Source of the DNA: CAVOXO01 sp963700425 | GTDB taxonomy: Bacteria; Actinomycetota; Acidimicrobiia; Acidimicrobiales; Microtrichaceae | DNA length: 64,000 nucleotides | Assembly (NCBI GenBank): GCA_963700425.1 | Contig: CAVOXO010000002.1 | Location: 375,558-439,557 of the forward strand | Direction of reading: 5' to 3' | Shown: one piece after another, positions 16,930 through 26,843 of the stretch | Position numbering within the stretch: the stretch's first letter is position 1 | Layout of the letters: each line of letters starts with the position of its first letter | Notes under the pieces: model-generated | Seen by the model: the letters and a program-made list of their open reading frames with translations, nothing else | The model's database searches: none | Told to the model about the DNA's origin: nothing | Program-made: the position numbers and the translations under genes

Positions 16930-18278
16930 CCGCGTCCGGGGTCCACGTCGCCGGAGCGGGGATCACGGGCCTGGCGGCTGCGTGGGAGCTCACCGGAGGG
17001 CGGCCCCCCGGCGCCCCCGACGTCGACGTGACGGTGTGGGAAGCAGAGGGTCGGGCCGGAGGCAAGATCTCGGCCTCCGAGGTCGACGGCCTGCGTCTCG
17101 ACGAGGGAGCGGACGCGTTCCTGGTGCGAACCCCCGAGGCGTCGGCACTGTGTGCCGAGATCGGCGTGACCGACCTCGTCCATCCCTCCGGTCTGCCGGC
17201 GTACGTGTGGATCGACGGTGCACTCCGGCGGATCCCCCGTGGACTGGTCCTGGGCGCCCCGGCCGACGTCGATGAGCTGGAGGGGTCGGGGATCCTGACT
17301 CCCGAGGGCATGGAACGAGCGCGTCGGGAATCGGTCGTGACGATCGACGCCGACGACCTCAGCGTGGGCGATCTCATCGACGCCCACTACGGCGCTGAGG
17401 TCACCGAGCGCCTCGTCGGACCGTTGATCGGCGGCATCAGCGCAGGGGCGGTGGATCGACTCAGCGCAGCGTCGGTCACGCCCCAGCTCTTCGCGGCGGG
17501 TACCGGCGACCGGCCGATGGCCGCCGAACTCCGCGAACTGCCGCAGATCGACGGCCCGGTGTTCGCCGCACCACACGACGGGATGGCCACGATCATCGAC
17601 CGCCTGGTCGAGGAGCTCTCTGTTCGGGGGGTTCGCTTCGAATGGAACCGGACGGTCGGGGAGCTGTCGGGGTCGGCCCACGACTCCTGGATCGTCACCA
17701 CGCCCGCCCACGTCGCTGCCCCCCTCATCGGTGTGGTCTCGCCCGACGCCGGCGAACTCCTCCGCGGCATCTCCTTCTCCTCGGTGGTGTTCGTGACCGT
17801 CGTCGTAGACCGTCGGCAGGTCGCGGGGCCTCTCGACGGAAGCGGATTCCTCGTCCCGCGGTCGGCCGGCCTCCGACTGACCGCGGCGTCATGGATGTCG
17901 GCGAAATGGCCCCATCTCGGTCTCGATGACCGGGTCGTGATCCGCGCGTCCCTGGGACACATCGACGACCCCGAGCCGATCACGTGGACCGACGAGACCA
18001 TCATCGACACCGTGGTCCGCGATCTCGACACCACCATGGGGTTGAGCGGCGCACCGAGGGCGCACCGCATCGTGCGCTACCCGCGGGCTTTTCCCCACTA
18101 CGACGTGGGTCATCGCCGGCGGATGGAGTCGGTCGCAGCCGCACTGGCGCAGGACCGCCCGGGGGTCGAGGTGTGCGGAATGGCACATGAGGGGGTGGGG
18201 ATTCCGGCCTGCATCCGAAGCGGACGAACCGCCGCTGATCGCCTTCGATCGCGCCTCGGTCGGACCCGGTGGACATGA
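16926..18278 (+). CDS. hemY: Protoporphyrinogen/coproporphyrinogen III oxidase
   Basis: FAD-dependent, oxygen-using oxidase of the HemY type (CgoX in the coproporphyrin pathway), 450 residues. The N-terminal dinucleotide fold VAGAGITGLAAAWELTGG and VWEAEGRAGGKISASEVDG bind FAD. LDEGADAFLVRTPEASALC, LIGGISAGAVDRLSA and PRAFPHYDVGHRRR are family landmarks, as is the C-terminal AGHEG-like FAD loop, here GMAHEGVGIPACIRSG. Flanked by hemH and lnt with 4-bp overlaps. Confidence 0.93.
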   Translation: MTASGVHVAGAGITGLAAAWELTGGRPPGAPDVDVTVWEAEGRAGGKISASEVDGLRLDEGADAFLVRTPEASALCAEIGVTDLVHPSGLPAYVWIDGALRRIPRGLVLGAPADVDELEGSGILTPEGMERARRESVVTIDADDLSVGDLIDAHYGAEVTERLVGPLIGGISAGAVDRLSAASVTPQLFAAGTGDRPMAAELRELPQIDGPVFAAPHDGMATIIDRLVEELSVRGVRFEWNRTVGELSGSAHDSWIVTTPAHVAAPLIGVVSPDAGELLRGISFSSVVFVTVVVDRRQVAGPLDGSGFLVPRSAGLRLTAASWMSAKWPHLGLDDRVVIRASLGHIDDPEPITWTDETIIDTVVRDLDTTMGLSGAPRAHRIVRYPRAFPHYDVGHRRRMESVAAALAQDRPGVEVCGMAHEGVGIPACIRSGRTAADRLRSRLGRTRWT

Positions 18279-19777
18279 CGACGACGGACACCGCCGCCCC
18301 CCGATCTCTCCCGTGGACCACGACCCGTCCCCGCAGGTTGGTGGCGTCCGTCGGAGCCGGCCTCGCCATCTCCGCGGGCGTTCCACCGTGGGGATGGTGG
18401 CCTCTGACCATGGCGGGCATCGCGGTGTGGGTGACCCTGCTGGCAGGGGCTCCGGCGCGGAGCCGCGCGGTGGTGAGCGCCGGCGTGGGCCTCGGGTGGT
18501 TCCTTCCCTCGACACTGTGGATGGTCAAGTTCACGCCCGCCGCGTGGCCCTTCGGTGTCGCGCTGTGGTTCCCGTTCGTCGCCGCCGCGTTCTCGTTGTT
18601 GGTCAACCGGGAAAGGCCGGCTACCGGGCTGGCCGCCGCTCTCATCCTGTCGGAATGGTTCCGCTGGCATGCGCCGTTCGGCGGGGTCCCCTTGTCGATG
18701 TTGGCCATGACGCAGGCAGATGCTCCGCTGCTACCCACCGCCAGGGTGGCCGGATCACTCGGGGTGAGCGCAGCGGTGGCGTGTCTCGGCGCCGCTCTGG
18801 GCGCCGCGATGCTCGCCGACCGATCCGAGCAACGACGCAATGCCGCCCTGGCGGCGGTCGGGGTGCTCGGCATCGCCGCATTGGGAGTGGTCGCCCCCGA
18901 CGGCCATGCGGACCGCACCATCGACGTCGCCGCCATCCAGGGGGGCGGCCCTCAGGAGACCCGATCGGAGAACACCGACTACGACGTGGTGCTGACGCGG
19001 CATCTCGACCGCGCCCGAACCGTCGAGGAGCCCGTCGATCTCGTCGTCCTGCCGGAGAACATCGTCAACATCAACGGCTACTTCGAGGGATCGACCGAAC
19101 AGGAACGCCTCACCCAGCTCGCCATCGCCATGGACGCCACCGTCATCGCCGGGGTGGTCGAGGACGAGAGCGATCCCGACTACTTCCGCAACGCGGTGGT
19201 GTCGATCGCACCCGACGGAACCCAGACCGGCCGCTACGACAAGGTCCGCCGGGTCCCCTTCGGCGAGTACATCCCGTTGCGTCCCTTCTTCGAGTCGATC
19301 GCCGCCGATCAGCTGTTCGCCCGCGACGCCATCCCCGGCATCGAGTCGAACGTCCTCGAGACTCCGGCGGGCCGGACCGGCATCGCCATCTCCTGGGAGG
19401 TCTTCTTCCCGCGCCGGATCCGCGCGGCGGTCCACGACGGCAGCGAGATCATCCTGAACCCGACCAACGGTGCCAGCTACTGGCTGACCGAGGTGCAGAC
19501 CCAGCAGATCGCGTCCTCCCGACTCCGCTCCGTCGAGGCGGGGCAGTGGGTCGTCCAAGCGGCCCCGACGGGCTTCAGCGCGATCATCGACCCTGCCGGG
19601 AACGTGATCCAGCGGACCGGCATCGGGGAGAGCGACGCACTCGTGGGGACCGTCGAGATGCGCCGTGGACGAACCTGGGCGTCCTACGTCGGAGCGACCC
19701 CCGCATTGCTACTCGCCGCTCTTCTCCTTACTCTGAGCTGGACCGGCGCGTGGAACCGTCGTCTCGAACGTGATTAG
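18275..19777 (+). CDS. lnt: Apolipoprotein N-acyltransferase-like protein with Ser in place of the catalytic Cys
   Basis: Lnt adds a third acyl chain to lipoproteins at the outer face of the cytoplasmic membrane. The 500-residue product has about six N-terminal membrane segments, a nitrilase-like domain (about 215-465) and a last segment. The catalytic Glu (VVLPENIVNINGY) and Lys (YDKVRRVPFGEYIP) are present. Where Lnt has the nucleophile Cys (ICYE or ICWE), this protein has AISWEVFF with Ser at residue 373 (TCC, 19391-19393). Either it is a diverged or inactive homologue or the base is wrong. ATG 18275 overlaps the hemY stop; GTG 18269 is an alternative. Many exported lipoproteins are encoded nearby. 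Confidence 0.8.
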   Translation: MTTTDTAAPRSLPWTTTRPRRLVASVGAGLAISAGVPPWGWWPLTMAGIAVWVTLLAGAPARSRAVVSAGVGLGWFLPSTLWMVKFTPAAWPFGVALWFPFVAAAFSLLVNRERPATGLAAALILSEWFRWHAPFGGVPLSMLAMTQADAPLLPTARVAGSLGVSAAVACLGAALGAAMLADRSEQRRNAALAAVGVLGIAALGVVAPDGHADRTIDVAAIQGGGPQETRSENTDYDVVLTRHLDRARTVEEPVDLVVLPENIVNINGYFEGSTEQERLTQLAIAMDATVIAGVVEDESDPDYFRNAVVSIAPDGTQTGRYDKVRRVPFGEYIPLRPFFESIAADQLFARDAIPGIESNVLETPAGRTGIAISWEVFFPRRIRAAVHDGSEIILNPTNGASYWLTEVQTQQIASSRLRSVEAGQWVVQAAPTGFSAIIDPAGNVIQRTGIGESDALVGTVEMRRGRTWASYVGATPALLLAALLLTLSWTGAWNRRLERD

Positions 19778-19783
19778 ATTGCG

Positions 19784-19797
19784 CCGCCTCGAGGCGG
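19784..19797. repeat. 14-bp perfect palindrome in the leader of the first secreted paralogue
   Basis: CCGCCTCGAGGCGG lies 9 nt after the lnt stop and just before the ribosome site of the next gene. It could be an attenuating hairpin, a terminator of the hem operon or an operator. A TAGATT box (19775-19780) overlaps the lnt stop codon. Confidence 0.4.
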
Positions 19798-19820
19798 GCA
19801 AAGGGCGAAAAGGGGAGAGC

Positions 19821-21485
19821 ATGTTGAAGAGGATCACGGCCGTTCTGTTGACGATCGGCACAGCGGCACTGCTGTTGGTGTTTCCCGGTGCGGCTCCCGC
19901 GTCAGCGGCCAACGCGTCGTTGACGTGTACCGGCATCACCGGTGACAGCGCGTCGACGTTCGGTGACTCGAAGACGACGCTCGACCAGCTCGCCGCCATC
20001 AGCGGTGGCGGATCGGGTCTGACCCTCGACGTGGCGACCAACGCCACCGTTCCCGCGGTCGTCGAAGCCGGATCGGCGCCCTTCAACGCCTCGTTCATCT
20101 TCGACATCACCCTCCCCGACTCGGTCATCGGTCCGGCGAAGACGCTCCTCGGACTGTCGTCGATCACCGTCACCAACGCCAGCTACACGGTCGTCGCCTC
20201 CGGGGCCGGGACCGGCACGCTCAGCGGGTCGAATCCGTCCCAGACCATCAATCTGAACACGAACCCGGTCAAGGTCACCCAGTCGCTCAGCGGAACGGTG
20301 ACGCCCACCGGCGGCGGGGCCATCTTCTACCGGCCCGGCGCCATCCGCCTCACCATCGGCATCAACACCTCCGTGTCGGGGATCCGCGTCGACGCCATCA
20401 CGGTCACCTGCGGGAGCTCGTCGGTGCTCGCCACCACCACCGTCCAGGTTCCCGGTGCCCCCAGGGTCAGCCCACCTGAGTTCACCCTGGACGTGTTCGC
20501 CGGGGCGGTCACGGGACTGAAGCTCACCGACAAGGGCTATTTCACCCCCGACGACGGCAACCCGGTCCTCAACGACAGCCTCAAGATCGTCGGTCAGCCG
20601 ACCCACGGCACCGCTGCCGTGGGGGGCGGCGGCCTGTTCTTCGTGGCTCCGATCCGAGCGGGCGTCTACACCGCCACCCTCGAGATCTGTGCCCCCGAAC
20701 GGCCGGTTCCCGGCACGCCGGGCGTCACCGAGGTCCAGCACCTCAATTGGGGCGAGATCTACGGCAACAAGCCGTTCAACGCTCACCCGCTGGGGATGAC
20801 CCTCACGTTCGACGGTCAGGAGACGGCGCCGATCCAGCTGTCGTTCAACGACACCCTCTTCGGACGGATGCCGACACCGCTCGATCCCAACCAGGACCCG
20901 GGCAACTTCCAGCGGCTCACGTCGTACTTCCTCTATCCCTCGGCAGCCACGATCGACGCCGCCCTCGAGAAGCTCCCCAACATCGGCGCCGGTGGTGTCG
21001 CGGTCACCGGAGGCGGACGCACCGGCTATGACATCACGTTCGCAGGGCCCCTCGCCCTGAAGGACGTTCCGTTGATCGAGATGGGTCAGTGGATCACCCA
21101 CCTTCCGGCGGACGGGCTGTCGGCGGTGGTCGGTCAACTCGGTGGCGCTGCGGGCGGCGGCGCAGGCGGCGGCACGCCGGTGCCCACCCAGGACGAGCTC
21201 AACGCCCAACTTCTGAGCGGACAGATCGATCTCGGCCAGTACTTCGAGGGCGTCGGCAAGCGGCTCCAGGCGGATCTGATCGCCGGCATCGACACCAACG
21301 CGGCGCTCGATGCGATCGGCCAGCTGTTCCCCAAGGCCCCCGAGGTCGAAGTGACCACTCCGGGCGACGATTTCGTGCCCGACTCCACGACGGGGCCCCT
21401 GTGCTCGCCGTTCAACGTGACGTTCCGCGTGTGGTGGACTCCCGAGCAGCTGAAGTTCATCAACGCCCTGTTCGGCTGGGGCTGA
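19821..21485 (+). CDS. Secreted protein, paralogue 1 (DUF6801-like N-terminal domain)
   Basis: A 554-residue secreted protein with signal peptide MLKRITAVLLTIGTAALLLV ending ASA-AN. Its first 220 residues share a beta-rich domain with the two proteins downstream: LTCTGITGD, a vinculin-like T/V strand pattern, FDITLPDSVIGPAKTLLGLSSI, and a closing VTCGSS. I think this is a DUF6801-like module, but cannot confirm. A second domain contains FNAHPLGMTLTFDGQETAPI and LEKLPNIGAGGVAVTGGGRT. A Gly-rich linker (AAGGGAGGGTP) leads to a helical C-terminal part. GGGGAG precedes ATG 19821. Function unknown; probably surface-associated. Confidence 0.8.
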   Translation: MLKRITAVLLTIGTAALLLVFPGAAPASAANASLTCTGITGDSASTFGDSKTTLDQLAAISGGGSGLTLDVATNATVPAVVEAGSAPFNASFIFDITLPDSVIGPAKTLLGLSSITVTNASYTVVASGAGTGTLSGSNPSQTINLNTNPVKVTQSLSGTVTPTGGGAIFYRPGAIRLTIGINTSVSGIRVDAITVTCGSSSVLATTTVQVPGAPRVSPPEFTLDVFAGAVTGLKLTDKGYFTPDDGNPVLNDSLKIVGQPTHGTAAVGGGGLFFVAPIRAGVYTATLEICAPERPVPGTPGVTEVQHLNWGEIYGNKPFNAHPLGMTLTFDGQETAPIQLSFNDTLFGRMPTPLDPNQDPGNFQRLTSYFLYPSAATIDAALEKLPNIGAGGVAVTGGGRTGYDITFAGPLALKDVPLIEMGQWITHLPADGLSAVVGQLGGAAGGGAGGGTPVPTQDELNAQLLSGQIDLGQYFEGVGKRLQADLIAGIDTNAALDAIGQLFPKAPEVEVTTPGDDFVPDSTTGPLCSPFNVTFRVWWTPEQLKFINALFGWG

Positions 21486-21642
21486 ATCCCCGGATCGGCA
21501 GCGGGCGTGTATCGGCCGTCCACCCGGTCGGCTTGAACTTTTTCTAGACGACACCGGCCCGACGCGGTACCAATGACCGTGCGTAGGGTCTGGCCTCGCA
21601 AGATCATCGATGCCTGTGGTCAGGTGTTCGGAAGGAAACAAG

Positions 21643-23430
21643 ATGTCGGTTCGTACACGCGCCGTGTCCATCGGGACCACGGTGGCCCTGTCGGGGGCGG
21701 CCTTCTTCGTCGGCACCGCCTCGACGGCTGGCGCCGCAACGGCGACCTTCACATGTCGGGGCATCACGGGTGACGTCGCCGGTCAGGTGGCAGGGGCGAA
21801 CAAGTCCTCCAAGGAACTGCTCGACCTTCTCGCCTCCCTCGGAGGCAGCGCCGAGCTGTCGCTCCCGGTGCAGATCACGACCAACGTTCCCTCGTCGATC
21901 AAGACCGGACCGGACCCCATCACGGCCGAGTTCGACTACGACATCACGCTTCCCGACTCGCTGCTCGCCAGCGCACGGGACCTGCTCGGGGTGTCCACCA
22001 TCCAGGTCACGAACGCCAGCTACTCCATCGACGTGAGCGGCGCCTCCACGACCACGCTGACGGGGACCAACCCCTCGATCACGCTCAACATCGCCTCACC
22101 TCCGGTCAAGGTCCAACAGCGCATCACGGGCGAGGTGGACGTGTCGAACAGCGGACTGATCCAGTACCGCGCCGGCGAGACCCGGCTCTCCATCGTGGTC
22201 AACGGCACCGTCGCCGGTGCGGCCACCGTCGGCACCCTCACCGTGAGCTGCACCACCTCGGGCCTCCTGGCGTCGACGTCGGTCAGCCCCCCCGGTGCCC
22301 CCAACATCACGACGACGCCGTTGATCCGAAATGTCACCGCCGGCTCCGAGGACCAGGTCGTCATCGACGACGGAACACTCGTCGTTCCCGACGAGGGCAA
22401 TCCGATTCTGTGGGACAGCCTCCGCATCGTGGATGAACCCTCGGCCGGGACCGCCCGGATCGACAACGGTGATCTTCTCTACACCGCCCCCGGGGTGAAC
22501 GGTTCGTACGACGTGAGCTACGAGGTGTGTGCCGCGGCCAAGGACGTCGAAGGACAGCCGGGCACCGACGAGGTCCAGACCTTCACGTTCGCCGACACGA
22601 CCTACTACCTGCGGAGCTTCAACGCCCACCCGAAGAGCTTCACCCTCGTGTTCGACGGTCAGGAAACCGCGCCGATCGAAACCAGCCGAGCCGAATTCCT
22701 CGGCATCCCGGTGCCCGTGAACCTCAATGATCCCGGGGCCGAGCTCATCCACAACCTCGGCGGCCAGTTCATGATCCCCTCCGCCGCGAAGGTCCAGGCC
22801 GCGCTTGCGAAGCTCCCGAACATCGGAGCGGGGAACGTCACCGTCACCGGAGGGCCGACACGCACGGGCGACCTGACGGTGCCGTACACGATCACGTTCG
22901 GCGGTGACCTCGCGGAGAAGGACGTGGCCCAGATCACCATCGGTCAGTGGAACACCTGGTTGCCCCAGGATGCCCTCGCGGTGATCCTCGGCGCGGCCGG
23001 AGGGCTCGGCGGCGGCGGGGACGCTCCTCCTCCCCCCACCTACGACCAGTCGATCCAGCAGTACTTCGCCGGAACCATCAGCATCGAGACCATGTTCGAT
23101 CAGTTCGGGGCACGCGCCCAGGCCGACCTGTTGGGCGGCATCAACATCTCCGATCTGCTCACCACCTTGACCGCTCTGTTTCCCAAGACCCCGGCGCTGG
23201 CGACCGCAACCGCCGGTGAGGATGCCATCGAGCCGGGCAACACCGGGCCTCTCTGCAGCACCGGAGTGGTGCAGTACGTGGTGACGGGCGGGACCGCTGC
23301 CACCGAAGGTGACTCCGTGGCGGGTACCCAGACCACCGCCGCCGCGGCCTCGACCGAGTCGACCACCACAGCGGCGGCGGCGCAGGGAGCGACGGCGGTG
23401 TCCAGCGGAAACCCCGGCTTCACTGGCTGA
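21643..23430 (+). CDS. Secreted protein, paralogue 2
   Basis: A 595-residue homologue of the preceding gene, with the same domain order and many identical blocks: FTCRGITGD, YDITLPDSLLASARDLLGVS, FNAHPKSFTLVFDGQETAPI, LAKLPNIGAGNVTVTGG. The signal peptide ends STAGA-AT. The C-terminus is a Thr/Ala/Ser-rich tail ending GNPGFTG. That ending recalls a sortase motif, but no membrane helix follows. GGAAGG lies 7 nt before ATG 21643. Gene duplication is the simplest origin of the pair. Function unknown. Confidence 0.8.
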   Translation: MSVRTRAVSIGTTVALSGAAFFVGTASTAGAATATFTCRGITGDVAGQVAGANKSSKELLDLLASLGGSAELSLPVQITTNVPSSIKTGPDPITAEFDYDITLPDSLLASARDLLGVSTIQVTNASYSIDVSGASTTTLTGTNPSITLNIASPPVKVQQRITGEVDVSNSGLIQYRAGETRLSIVVNGTVAGAATVGTLTVSCTTSGLLASTSVSPPGAPNITTTPLIRNVTAGSEDQVVIDDGTLVVPDEGNPILWDSLRIVDEPSAGTARIDNGDLLYTAPGVNGSYDVSYEVCAAAKDVEGQPGTDEVQTFTFADTTYYLRSFNAHPKSFTLVFDGQETAPIETSRAEFLGIPVPVNLNDPGAELIHNLGGQFMIPSAAKVQAALAKLPNIGAGNVTVTGGPTRTGDLTVPYTITFGGDLAEKDVAQITIGQWNTWLPQDALAVILGAAGGLGGGGDAPPPPTYDQSIQQYFAGTISIETMFDQFGARAQADLLGGINISDLLTTLTALFPKTPALATATAGEDAIEPGNTGPLCSTGVVQYVVTGGTAATEGDSVAGTQTTAAAASTESTTTAAAAQGATAVSSGNPGFTG

Positions 23431-23636
23431 CACCGACATCGGGCCCCGCCGAAGCCGCAGCACGCGGCGCTGTGCCCGACGGCGATCACGCCTTCGCAGG
23501 TCGTCGTCGGCATGAGTCGATTCCGATGCCGACACGCCAGCGCCGCGGCAGGTAGCGTTCGGCCGTCACGACACGCCACGTGGCGAGGAGATCGCCACCA
23601 CGGCCCTCCCCGAACTCAGCGCAGAACCGAGGTGAT

Positions 23637-25533
23637 GTGAGCAGCGCCTTCAAGCGCATCCTCATCGGACGGCCGTTGCCCAGCCATGAAGAGCAGCACC
23701 AGCGCCTGACCAAGAAGGTCGGCCTCGCCGTTTTCGCCTCTGACGCGATCTCGTCGACGGCGTACGCAACCGAAGAGATCCTCTTCGTCCTGTTCCCCAT
23801 CGCGGGGTTCGCATCACTGAAGTACCTGAACCCGATGGCCTTTCTCGTCGTCGTGCTCCTCGCCATCGTCGCCACCAGCTACCGCCAGACGATCAAGGCC
23901 TACCCAGGTGGCGGTGGCTCGTACGTCGTGGCACGGGAGAATCTCGGCACCGTCCCCTCGCTCGTGGCCGGCGCCTCCCTTCTGGTCGACTACGTGCTGA
24001 CCGTGGCCGTCTCGGTATCTGCCGGAGTGGCGGCCATCACCAGTGCGATCGACGGCCTGGAGGATCACCGCGTGGCGCTGTGCCTTGCCGCCATCGCACT
24101 TCTGATGTTCGCCAACCTGCGTGGCGTCAAGGAGTCGGGCCGCCTCTTCGCCGTGCCCACCTACGGGTACGTGGTAGCCCTGTCGATCTTGATCGTCATC
24201 GGCCTGTTCCGATCGTTCTCGGGCGACCTCGGACGAATCCCCGAGGACGCCGACCGCCTCGAGGCCATCAAGGGCCAGGCGGAGTTCGCCTCCGGTGTCG
24301 GATTCTTCTTTCTGATCGCGCGGATTCTCCTCGGGAGCGGTGGCGCTCACGGGAATCGAGGCGATCTCGAACGGCGTCGGCGCCTTCAAGAAGCCGGAGG
24401 CGAAGAATGCCTCCACGACACTTCTGTGGATGGCAACGGCCCTGGCAACTCTCTTCTTCGGCATCTCGGTCCTGGCTCACCGCCTCCATCCGATACCGTC
24501 CGACGAGGAGACCGTGCTCTCCCAGCTGGCCCGCCACGTCTACGGGGGGACAGGCGGCGCCTACTGGGTCACCCAGATCCTCACCTTCTCGATCCTGGTG
24601 CTCGCGGCCAACACCGCCTTCGCGGACTTCCCCCGAATCGCCTCGATCCTTGCCCAGGATCGTTTCCTGCCGCGACAGTTCTTCAACCGCGGCGACAGAC
24701 TGGTGTTCTCGAACGGGGTTCTCATCCTGTCGTTGTTCGCAGCCGTGCTCATCGTGGCGTTCGACGGCAACACCACGAGGCTGATACCCCTCTACGCGGT
24801 CGGGGTGTTCACGGCCTTCACGATCTCCCAGACGGGCATGGTGAGACACCACTTCAGCGAGCGCGAGCCGCGCTGGAAGCTGGGCGCATCGGTGAACACA
24901 ATCGGAGCGATAGCAACGTTCGTGGTGCTGATGATCGTGATGATCTCCAAGTTCACGATCGGAGCCTGGGTCCCGATGGTGGTCATTCCTGTCGTCATGG
25001 GACTTCTATGGGTGACCCACAATCACTACATCAGGGTGGCCGAACTGCTGCGGATCACACCCGACTTCCACCCGGCGACGAGGGGAAACACGGTCGTGGT
25101 GCTGATCGGGGGGGTTCACCGGTCGAGCCTCGAAGCCATCTCGTTCGCACGGAGCATGAGACCCGATCGCCTGGTGTGCATCACTGTTGGCGACGACGTC
25201 GCAACGGAGCGGGTACGCGCCGAGTGGGAACGATTCAAGATCACCGAGACACTCATCGTCGTCGATTCCCCCTACCGGGAGCTGACGTCGCCGATTCTCC
25301 AATTCCTCGACGAGCAGGAAGCACGGCACCCAGGCGACAACATCACGGTGATCGTCCCCGAGCTGGTCGTCGACCACTGGTGGGAACACCTGTTGCACAA
25401 CCAGTCCGCACTGGCGCTCAAGGCGCGGTTGCTGTTTCGGCCGCGGACGATCGTGGTCTCGATTCCGCTTCACCTCAACCCTCGCTACCGCGAAGTCGCA
25501 CCGGTGAGCGACGAAGGCGGCTCCTCGACGTGA
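23637..25533 (+). CDS. APC superfamily permease with soluble C-terminal domain (one frameshift)
   Basis: Twelve-helix amino acid/polyamine/organocation-type permease of about 630 residues. The N-terminal part (LTKKVGLAVFASDAISSTAYATEEIL, shown in pieces; IKAYPGGGGSYVVARENLG) matches the family's first helices and its broken helix 1. A shift near 24325-24335 moves the frame before GAVALTGIEAISNGV. The rest, with ILVLAANTAFADFPRI and ASILAQDRFLPRQF, continues to a soluble tail of about 180 residues (VVLIGGVHRSSLEAISFARS) resembling a universal-stress-type fold. GTG 23637 follows an AGGTGAT ribosome site. Substrate unknown. It separates two of the secreted paralogues. Confidence 0.82.
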
Positions 25534-25606
25534 CGAGCGTTCACCCAGTATCGTCACGTGAGGTCGCGGCGGGCTAGACCGTCGCGCGAATCAGCTGGAG
25601 ATCGCC

Positions 25607-26843
25607 ATGTTCGGACCACGTCGGATTATCGGTGTCGTTGCCGCGCTGGCACTCATCTCGGGGGCGCTGCTCGCGACGGCAGGCGGAGCGACCGCCGCCA
25701 CCGTCCCGGTCACCTACAGCTGTGTCGGGGTGAACAACGACGTCGCGGCGGTACAGGACTTCGGCATCTTCGGCGTCACGAACTTCACCTCGGGTCAGTT
25801 GCTGGCGAATCTCGCGAGCATCGACATCCTGAACTTCCCTGCCCGCCCCGAGCTCACCGTCGCGGTGTCCACCGACGTCCCTGCGTCGGTCGCTCCGGGA
25901 GCATCGATGACACCGCAGATCGGTGTGACCGCCGAGCTCCCTCCGGCGCTCGTCGACGTCGCCAAGAACCAGCTCGGAATGTCGAGCATCGAGATCAGGA
26001 ACGCACAGTTCGCTGTCAACGCTGTCCAACTCGACACCCACACCGTTCGTGGGTTCGTTCGCCTCGAAGATCGTGTCGCTCTCGGGATCGCCCGTGACGG
26101 TGTCACACACCTTCAGCCAACCGCTCACGGTCACCGGCGCCGCGGGATCGGCAGTGTCCCTGACCCCGGGAACGGCGCGGCTGTCCGTCGTGTTGAATCG
26201 GCCCCTGCTGAACTTCCAGCTGCGAACCATCACCGTCGAGTGCACGACGACCACCGTCGTTCTCGGTCAGACCGCCATCGGAACGGCGGGCGGGGGCGGA
26301 ACGACGACGACGACGACGTCGACGACGTCGACCACCTCCACGACCTCGACCACCTCCACGACCTCGACCACCTCCACGACCTCGACCACCTCCACGACCA
26401 CGACCATGCCGACCACCACGACGACGACCACCACGACCCTGCCGAACCCCCAGGGCCCGTCGGGGGCATCGGACTCGATGACCGTTCGCCTGCGCGGCGG
26501 GTACACCTACGACAACGCGGGAGAGCTCACCTCCGGCAACGTGGTGATCCAGCGGGACTCCTTCGGAACCTCCGCGGTGAAGGGGCGGGGCACGCTTCCC
26601 GGACGCAAGGGTGGCACCGCGACGATCTCCCTCGACGTCAACCGGGTGCTGTTCTGGAGCTTCGGCTCGATCGGGGTCAGCGACCCCGGAGCAGGAATCA
26701 ACAACGTGACGAGTCCACTGATCTTCGGGCCGCTCCCGAGCGGGTCAGCCACCACGGCGACGGTCTCGGCGAACTGGTTCGCCTTCGACGCCGGGATCAG
26801 GTCCTACAGCACCGTGATCACGGTGACCGACGCTCCACGATGA
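25607..26843 (+). CDS. Secreted protein, paralogue 3 with Thr/Ser-rich linker (one frameshift)
   Basis: The signal peptide (MFGPRRIIGVVAALALISGA, ending ATA-A) and N-terminal domain (YSCVGVNNDVAAV, VTAELPPALVDVAKNQLGMS) match the two upstream paralogues. A shift near 26040-26060 changes frame before GSFASKIVSLSG. The middle is a Thr-Ser-Thr-rich linker coded by an 18-bp tandem repeat. A new C-terminal beta domain (SMTVRLRGGYTYDNAGEL to VITVTDAPR) replaces the second domain of the paralogues. Intact length would be about 412 residues. It overlaps the convergent dtd gene by 26 bp. Likely cell-surface; function unknown. Confidence 0.72.
26331..26402. repeat. 18-bp tandem repeat coding a Thr/Ser linker
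   Basis: Four units of ACCACCTCCACGACCTCG lie head to tail (26331, 26349, 26367, 26385; the last has two changes). They stay in frame and encode Ser/Thr-only residues, so copy number could vary without breaking the gene. Confidence 0.85.

Noticed and set aside
23400..23430. C-terminal GNPGFTG of paralogue 2 as a sortase signal
   Set aside because: The ORF ends at once; no membrane helix or basic tail follows in any frame.
26300..26440. Possible CRISPR-like array
   Set aside because: Units are 18 bp, directly adjacent, without spacers, and encode an in-frame Thr/Ser linker.
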